DNA of 64,000 nt. Origin: Calothrix brevissima NIES-22. Its GTDB lineage: Bacteria > Cyanobacteriota > Cyanobacteriia > Cyanobacteriales > Nostocaceae. The translations under genes and the position numbers were made by a program. Every line of letters begins with the position of its first letter. The stretch's first letter is position 1. The stretch spans positions 6,274,646 to 6,338,645 of the forward strand of contig NZ_AP018207.1 in the NCBI RefSeq assembly GCF_002367995.1. Reading direction: 5' to 3'. This document shows, piece after piece, positions 59,052 to 64,000 of the stretch. The notes under the pieces are model-generated. The model was not told the DNA's origin, searched no databases, and was given only the letters and a program-made list of their open reading frames with translations.

Positions 59052-60536
59052 TCAAATATTCTTTACTACTACAACTTGGTTAAATGCGTGTGGGTTAAAA
59101 TCTCCAAAAGAATAGGTAGAAAAGAAAAAGTCACCCGTCAATGGATCAATTGCTGCGCCAATAGGGCCGTCAATTCCAGTTAAAAAATCTTGGCTGCTGT
59201 TGCTAATGGGATCGCCATTTTCATCTATGCTGTAAACGGCAACTTTATCAGCATCTTGCTCTGTCATTAAGATGCGCTGGCTTTTAAATTCTGGCATGGA
59301 ACCAGACACATAAACAAAGGCATCAGTACCGCCACTGAGGACTACTGATTTATTTGCAGGTGCTATATCCCAAGTCCTAGCACCATCAACAGATACAGTA
59401 GTGTCATAAAAAGTACTAGTATCATAGGAGGTAATTTTTAACCGCCCAGCACCAGGAAACCCTTGAGGTACGAAAGTTAACCCACCTGTAGATGCTGCAA
59501 AACCAAGCTCATTTAAATCAATTTGCTTGTCAGCAGTAGAACTACCAGGTTTGATTTGCCCTACTGTATTGTCATTCCATGTGGTATAGAATAAGACATT
59601 ATTAGGGCCAAAGCCTAAACCTGCATCAATTAAGCCACCATTTAACCCAGGTGCAGTAGCTAATAAGGTAGCTGTGCCTGTAAATCCGATAATATGATTA
59701 TTAGCATCTCGTTGGAGTGCGATCGCATAAATTTGGCTATTTTCTCCCTGGGGTGTAGAACCAATAAACAAAGTATTGGGATCGTCTGCTTTAAAAGCCA
59801 ATCCCACATAAGGAGTTGGTAACCCTGGTACTTCCCCAAGACTTGTGACAGTGTAAGCATTATTAAAAGGAGCAGCCAAAGTCATAAATTGGCTAACTTG
59901 TTGAGCGTAATCGATTAATTTTTTGCCAGATTCGGTATTACGCCATTCTTTTTGGGAATTAATCAGTGCATCTAAGGGAGATGTTTTCCCCGTTGCTCCC
60001 TTAATTTGAAAAATCAGATCGTTATAATCCCAATCAGAACCTTGAGATGCAAGTATATCTTCTACGCCAAAAGCTGCACCTTTATCTGTTCCCTGTCCTA
60101 GTTGGGCAAAATGAACAGATTTGTCAGTATTCGCATTAGCAATCGAAAATATAGCAATTTTATCTTTAGGAGAATTAACCAGTTCGCTAATTTTTCCATT
60201 AGGTAATAGCAAAAAAGCAAACTGCTCGCCAGGATTCATGGTAAAGCTTTTCTCGCCTAAAAAGCTACCATCATTTTTCTCACCTTCTCCAAAGTTGCCA
60301 CTAAATTTAGCACCTTCTGTAGAATCATCAATGGCAAGATAACCAGCTACAGAATTGCTGAGAATCCGACGGGCAGATTCTTGAATAAATTCCACAGAAC
60401 CAAGTTGTAAACTTTCCATCCCCTTCAAACTGAAGAGGCCGAGTTCTCCATGATAACTGCCAGCATCAGCTAAAAATTCAATCTTGGCTTGCCCATCAAG
60501 CCCGACATTGAACACACCAGGATCTAAAAAAGACAT
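59052..60536 (-). CDS. DUF4114-containing protein with a C-terminal beta-propeller-like region
   Basis: 494 residues, no obvious N-terminal signal peptide. The N-terminal part (about 1-185) ends in DILASQGSDWDYNDLIFQIKGA, the D-W-D-Y-N-D-L motif of DUF4114, probably a calcium-binding beta-sandwich of cell-surface proteins. Residues about 215-494 look like successive propeller blades: NTLFIGSTPQGENSQIYAIAL, NVLFYTTWNDNTVGQIKPG, GRLKITSYDTSTFYDTTVS and GAAIDPLTGDFFFSTYSFGDFN. It may be exported by a C-terminal-signal route, as RTX-like proteins are. Role unknown, possibly sheath or cell surface. Confidence 0.78.
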   Translation of the reverse strand: MSFLDPGVFNVGLDGQAKIEFLADAGSYHGELGLFSLKGMESLQLGSVEFIQESARRILSNSVAGYLAIDDSTEGAKFSGNFGEGEKNDGSFLGEKSFTMNPGEQFAFLLLPNGKISELVNSPKDKIAIFSIANANTDKSVHFAQLGQGTDKGAAFGVEDILASQGSDWDYNDLIFQIKGATGKTSPLDALINSQKEWRNTESGKKLIDYAQQVSQFMTLAAPFNNAYTVTSLGEVPGLPTPYVGLAFKADDPNTLFIGSTPQGENSQIYAIALQRDANNHIIGFTGTATLLATAPGLNGGLIDAGLGFGPNNVLFYTTWNDNTVGQIKPGSSTADKQIDLNELGFAASTGGLTFVPQGFPGAGRLKITSYDTSTFYDTTVSVDGARTWDIAPANKSVVLSGGTDAFVYVSGSMPEFKSQRILMTEQDADKVAVYSIDENGDPISNSSQDFLTGIDGPIGAAIDPLTGDFFFSTYSFGDFNPHAFNQVVVVKNI

Positions 60537-61001
60537 CGTTTAAAAATGTTGCGCCTTACTCACAAAAACATTTCAATTTTCATCATGTAAAATCAAACTA
60601 AAATTTTAGTTAGCGATTCACAATATCGTGTAATCTTTCAACTAAAATTCAAGTTAATCATGAAGACAGACAGAATTTAATTGTTCAATCTGCTGTTACT
60701 TAAATATTGGTATTTAAATCTAGCAAAAAAAATCTGGATAAAATTTAGAATATATACGCAATTATTTTTGAATATATTATGTATTTCTGAATTTATTTCG
60801 GTATTTACAGAGATAGGTTAGCTAGATAAAATTCAAGTGAGAAAAAATAAAACAGTTACTGAAATATACAAAGTTATCAAATCGACGGATTATTCATAAT
60901 TTTAGAGTTTTTAGCATAAAAACCCTGACTGTGTTAAAAAGTCAGGGTTCTTGTTTCTCACAAATTATTGAAAATTACTCAATAAAAATTAAAATTACTA
61001 T
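60537..61001. other. 465-bp AT-rich gap, no gene seen; contains a terminator
   Basis: Strongly AT-rich sequence upstream of the DUF4114 gene, with aaaattcaagt-type short repeats (60644, 60825). It ends with the terminator hairpin at 60921-60949 behind the hli gene. Confidence 0.6.
60921..60949 (-). terminator. Intrinsic terminator of the hli gene
   Basis: aaccctgact (60921-60930) pairs perfectly with agtcagggtt (60940-60949). On the minus strand the stem is followed by TTTTTATG, a U-rich tail. Confidence 0.85.
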
Positions 61002-61217
61002 TTACAGATTTGCCAAAAGACCAACAATACCGTGTCCTGTAACAACTTCTAAGACAATCAGAGACACAAAACCAATCATTGCTAGACGACCATTGAGGAG
61101 TTCTGCATAGGGTGTAAAGCCAGTGCGATCGCCTTGTTCATCCACATATACCTTTGGTTCAAGCGCAAAGTTGTTCATTAAACCTTGGTCATCAACGATG
61201 GAAGTATTGGTACGCAT
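61002..61217 (-). CDS. hli: High-light-inducible protein (one-helix CAB/ELIP/HLIP family)
   Basis: 71 residues. Thylakoid one-helix protein that binds chlorophyll and carotenoid, protecting photosystem II assembly and quenching energy under stress. The helix includes the chlorophyll-binding signature A-E39-L-L-N42-G-R44-L-A-M-I-G-F followed by a hydrophobic stretch [22 protein letters not shown] polar N-terminal tail of about 35 residues contains [19 protein letters not shown]. Transcribed alone; a HLR1-like box sits just upstream of the start codon (61242-61258) and a terminator follows. Confidence 0.95.
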   Translation of the reverse strand: MRTNTSIVDDQGLMNNFALEPKVYVDEQGDRTGFTPYAELLNGRLAMIGFVSLIVLEVVTGHGIVGLLANL

Positions 61218-61241
61218 AAGATTTTCTTGCTTTGATTTACT

Positions 61242-61258
61242 ATGTAACGAAGTGTAAC
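61242..61258 (-). promoter_or_regulatory. HLR1-like element (predicted RpaB-binding site)
   Basis: The minus strand reads GTTACACTTCGTTACAT. The HLR1 consensus is GTTACA-W-W-N-N-K-W-TACA-W; all positions match except the first W, which is C. Its inner edge lies 24 bp upstream of the hli start codon. HLR1 sites bind the response regulator RpaB and control high-light genes in cyanobacteria. A third TTTACA occurs further upstream (about 61273-61278). Confidence 0.7.
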
Positions 61259-61482
61259 TTAGAAATTAAGTTTTGTAAACAAAAATATCAGATATTGCAC
61301 TTGGAAATGCGCAAAACTCCTGCTATACCAAGCTTATAGCCATATTTAGATTTATGAGATATGTAACGAGCAAACAAATTTTTTACGTCTCAGGTGAAAT
61401 TTGGTAGCAAAACTTTTCTGTAAAACTAGCCCTAATTGTGATTGAATAGTGTGCTGGGAATTTTTCGGAATTTGAGCCAACA

Positions 61483-62976
61483 ATGATAGGAACGGGCCAG
61501 GCAACCCAATTTGAATACAAACCACTGCACAAGCCTAACCAGCTAATTTATGGTCAAGGTCAAACAGCAGTGATTACAGGGTGGACTGTAAAGGCGAGTG
61601 TTGCCAAACATTTACAACCACAAGATTATGCAGTGATAGGGCAACTATACTCACCCACAAGAGGGTTAAATTTACTACTTCGTAATTTGTTATTTAATCC
61701 TCATGTCCGCTATTTAGTGGTGCTGAACGCTACAAAAGAAGACAAAAATGCAGGGGCGTGTGAGTGCTTATTAGATTTTTTCCGTAATGGCTTTGAAGAA
61801 GGTTTAAGTGATACTGGGCGTAAATGCTGGGTAATTAACTCTAAGATTCCAGGTTACGTTGATCTAGAAATTGATGTGAATGCTTTAAAACATCTGCGGC
61901 ATTCTATAGAGTTTAAAGAAGCAAATTCGATTACAGAAGCAGTTGATATAGTTAAATCTTTTGCCCAAAGAGAAGCATTAGAATCTTGGGGTTCGCCGTG
62001 GGAATTTCCCATGTCTACCATTGAACCGACAGTTTTACCAGGGCCTCGTTATGGACACCGGATTGAAGGTAAAACTATAGCTGAAACTTGGGTAAAAATT
62101 ATTCATCGCATTAAAACAACTGGAACAATTCGACCCACTGGCTATGATGGTAAATGGCAAGAATTAATTGATTTGATGGCAGTTGTTACTGATGAGCCAG
62201 AGAATTTTTATTTCCCTGAACCTAATTATTTACCGATTGATCGTAATTTTTTAGAAGAATACATTTGCCAAATTTTAGATGATGCACCCTATCGCGAAGG
62301 GCTGAAATATACCTATGGTCAACGTTTACGTTCTTGGTTTGGACGAGACCAAATTGAGCAAGTGATTCACAAGTTAATAGGAGAAATTGACGCTGCAAGT
62401 GCAGTCATGAATTTATGGGATGTAAAAGACCATGATAAGGGTGGTAGTCCTTGCTTGAATCACATTTGGCTGCGAGTTGTAGATAATGAATTATCACTAA
62501 CTGCGACTCTCAGAAGTAATGATATGTTTGCTGCTTGGCCTGCAAATGCAATGGGATTGAGAGCTTTACAAAAACATATTAGAGATGAGATTGCCAAACG
62601 TTCTGAATATAACTTGAAAATGGGGCCATTGATGACGCTCAGTCAGTCGGCTCATATATATGATGATACTTGGGAGAATGCGGATAGTCTAATTGCGAGT
62701 CAATACACTAAAATTTTTAACCAGCGTAGCTATGATGATCCCTCTGGTAATTTCTTAATAGAGGTTGATGGCAAAGATATAGTTATTAGCCATACAACTC
62801 CTGGTAGCGGTGAAGTAATTAAGTCTTACCGTGGGAAAAAGCCTCTCAGCCTAATGAGGGAGATTTGTGCTAACTCTCCAGCAATTCAGCTTGAACATAT
62901 AGGTTATTTAGGTATAGAACTGCAGAAAGCAAGTGACTGTATTAAAAGTGGCAAGTCTTACATTCAGGATCGGTAA
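61483..62976 (+). CDS. Thymidylate synthase-like protein fused to an MtrA-like N-terminal domain
   Basis: 497 residues. The N-terminal domain (about 20-165) resembles the MtrA/DUF4346 group: YAVIGQLYSPTRGLNLLLRNLLFNPHVRYLVVLNATKEDKNAGACECLLDFFRNG. The C-terminal domain (about 200-430) is thymidylate synthase-like in the archaeal style: YTYGQRLRSWFG, then SPC324LNHIWLRVVDNELSLTATLRSNDMFAAWPANAMGL, where C324 fits the catalytic cysteine and R344-S-N-D347 the phosphate-binding RSxD. It could methylate or hydroxymethylate a pyrimidine deoxynucleotide. The last 60 residues are a separate tail. It is followed by a dCTP deaminase-like gene on the same strand, 243 bp away, suggesting a link in pyrimidine metabolism. 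Confidence 0.82.
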   Translation: MIGTGQATQFEYKPLHKPNQLIYGQGQTAVITGWTVKASVAKHLQPQDYAVIGQLYSPTRGLNLLLRNLLFNPHVRYLVVLNATKEDKNAGACECLLDFFRNGFEEGLSDTGRKCWVINSKIPGYVDLEIDVNALKHLRHSIEFKEANSITEAVDIVKSFAQREALESWGSPWEFPMSTIEPTVLPGPRYGHRIEGKTIAETWVKIIHRIKTTGTIRPTGYDGKWQELIDLMAVVTDEPENFYFPEPNYLPIDRNFLEEYICQILDDAPYREGLKYTYGQRLRSWFGRDQIEQVIHKLIGEIDAASAVMNLWDVKDHDKGGSPCLNHIWLRVVDNELSLTATLRSNDMFAAWPANAMGLRALQKHIRDEIAKRSEYNLKMGPLMTLSQSAHIYDDTWENADSLIASQYTKIFNQRSYDDPSGNFLIEVDGKDIVISHTTPGSGEVIKSYRGKKPLSLMREICANSPAIQLEHIGYLGIELQKASDCIKSGKSYIQDR

Positions 62977-63219
62977 GTGCAAAAAACTGAGATTATCATA
63001 AAATACTTAGCAATGCTAAGGTGGACAATGCCGCTTTACATATCAATTGTAGTTTCAATACAATAGAGTAAAGCTGAAAACACGTAAATCAATAGTTGTA
63101 TTTTATACAATTTATTTAGATGCCTCTAAATATCTTCTGGCGTGATTGGCTTATCTTGATAACTACATTGGAAGCCTTTGTAGAAAATTCTATTGCTTTG
63201 TGAAAGCAGGGAGTACTTG

Positions 63220-64000
63220 ATGTCAGTTTTGAGCGATCAGGATATTATTAGGGAACTTGGTAAAGGTATACTTTTTCATCCTCTTAAGCAAGGTAGCATA
63301 AAAGCCTGTGATTTATGTCTAACTGCCAGCGAGTATGCTTATGCTATTGGAAAAAAGCAACGTTTGATTATTGAAACGGAACCAAAACAAGGCAAACCTG
63401 ATGAGGAACAGCAATTTTTTAAAATACCACCAAAAGATACAGTTCTGGTGTGGACTGATGAATCTATCTGGCTTAGTAATCGATTTCGAGGGCCTCTTTA
63501 TTCTATAGTCGCAGAAGTCTCACGAGGCATAGGACACATTGGTACAAGAGTAAATCCTTGTTGGTCAGGTGCTCTTTGTATAGCATTGCATAATGTTTCA
63601 GATGATGAGCTAAGAATTAATGTAAGAGATGTTAAGCAACCAATTGTTTATTTAGCTATTGAAAAGTTAAGTTCCAAATCATCTAGTAGCCATAAATCTG
63701 ATAGAAATGCAAGACTGGATATGCTGCGTGGACGACCTAATAGCCAGGAAATATTCGATTATTTTAATCAAAAAGAAAATAATTGGATGATGGGGGACAC
63801 AGAGTTACTAAAAAAACTCATGTTTGAGTCAGATGAGTATAAGAAACTTAAAACAAGTGTTCATAATACATTACTGCGTTTTCTAGGTGCAGATGAACAG
63901 GTGAGGTGGACAGCAATAAACGCAATAGCAGCGTTATTAGCAGTAATAATTGCAGTGATTGCATTGTTTAAACCTTCTTCACCTAATCCAAATCCAACAA
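63220..64000 (+). CDS. dCTP deaminase/dUTPase-fold protein with C-terminal membrane anchor (partial at window end)
   Basis: ATG 63220 with AGGGAG about 8 bases upstream; open to the window end (260 codons). The N-terminal part DIIRELGKGILFHPLKQGSIKACDLCLTASEYAYAIGK matches the start of dCTP deaminases (...I.P.....I....DL.L...). The core VAEVSRGIGHIGTRVNPCWSGALCIALHN corresponds to the S-x-x-R...G......I-D-P-G-W-S-G barrel segment. The usual SSLAR catalytic string is altered to EVSRGIG, so activity is uncertain. Residues 160-225 are a charged linker, followed by one hydrophobic helix (AINAIAALLAVIIAVIALF) and a Pro/Asn tail. A membrane-anchored member is unusual; a nucleotide-depletion or sensing role is an inference. 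Confidence 0.75.
   Translation, partial: MSVLSDQDIIRELGKGILFHPLKQGSIKACDLCLTASEYAYAIGKKQRLIIETEPKQGKPDEEQQFFKIPPKDTVLVWTDESIWLSNRFRGPLYSIVAEVSRGIGHIGTRVNPCWSGALCIALHNVSDDELRINVRDVKQPIVYLAIEKLSSKSSSSHKSDRNARLDMLRGRPNSQEIFDYFNQKENNWMMGDTELLKKLMFESDEYKKLKTSVHNTLLRFLGADEQVRWTAINAIAALLAVIIAVIALFKPSSPNPNPT

Overview
The window looks like chromosome from a filamentous, heterocyst-type cyanobacterium (Nostoc/Anabaena/Calothrix relatives). The grounds are many GCGATCGC (HIP1) octamers, abundant 7-bp tandem repeats of the STRR kind between genes, a high-light-inducible protein gene with an HLR1-like box, very large GAF/PAS hybrid kinases with cyanobacteriochrome signatures, a TPR-CHAT protein, and many small palindromic or MITE-like elements. 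No rRNA genes, CRISPR array or intact transposase gene were seen. One tRNA, Ala(CGC), is present.

Layout. 0-0.5 kb: end of a membrane protein whose stop codon lies in the target duplication of a 161-bp MITE. 0.5-8.8 kb (minus): GNAT enzyme, membrane hybrid kinase, broken GH31 glucosidase, then AtzH-like, Nudix and two methyltransferase genes. 8.9-18.2 kb: TauE/SafE exporter, HAD phosphatase, EamA exporter, two tandem flavin monooxygenases of the NtaA/DmoA kind, an SDR without the usual catalytic Tyr/Lys, another HAD and a DUF1932 dehydrogenase, then a Pat-like acetyltransferase. 18.3-18.8 kb: a rearrangement scar joining the 5' ends of an amidase gene and a HAD gene tail to tail. 19-25.4 kb: exported rhodanese and a 1641-residue DUF4011-type helicase-nuclease. 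25.4-35.5 kb: flavoprotein, three NMT1/SsuA-like binding proteins, one ABC ATPase, one permease, a methyltransferase and a dienelactone-hydrolase-like protein. Together with the monooxygenases, TauE and rhodanese this suggests uptake and use of organosulfur or related small organic compounds.

35.8-50 kb: GFA-like zinc protein, tRNA-Ala, a HAD/methyltransferase pair, RtcB RNA ligase, and two tandem REC-GAF-PASn-HisKA-HATPase-REC kinases. Their GAF domains carry both cysteines of DXCF-type cyanobacteriochromes at the 28-residue spacing of TePixJ. 50-61.2 kb: TPR-CHAT protein, a lipoprotein, BON protein, aroA, a structured element lacking a protein gene just upstream of aroA, a thioredoxin-like protein, a DUF4114 protein and an Hli protein. 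61.4-64 kb: a thymidylate-synthase-like fusion, then a membrane-anchored dCTP-deaminase-like protein that runs off the end.

The points most worth following are the orphan structured RNA/IS-end element at 56.76-57.31 kb, the tandem predicted photoreceptor kinases, the ThyA-like plus membrane dCTP-deaminase-like pair, and the duplicated middle region of the helicase-nuclease. Family calls rest on reading motifs; no database search was run.
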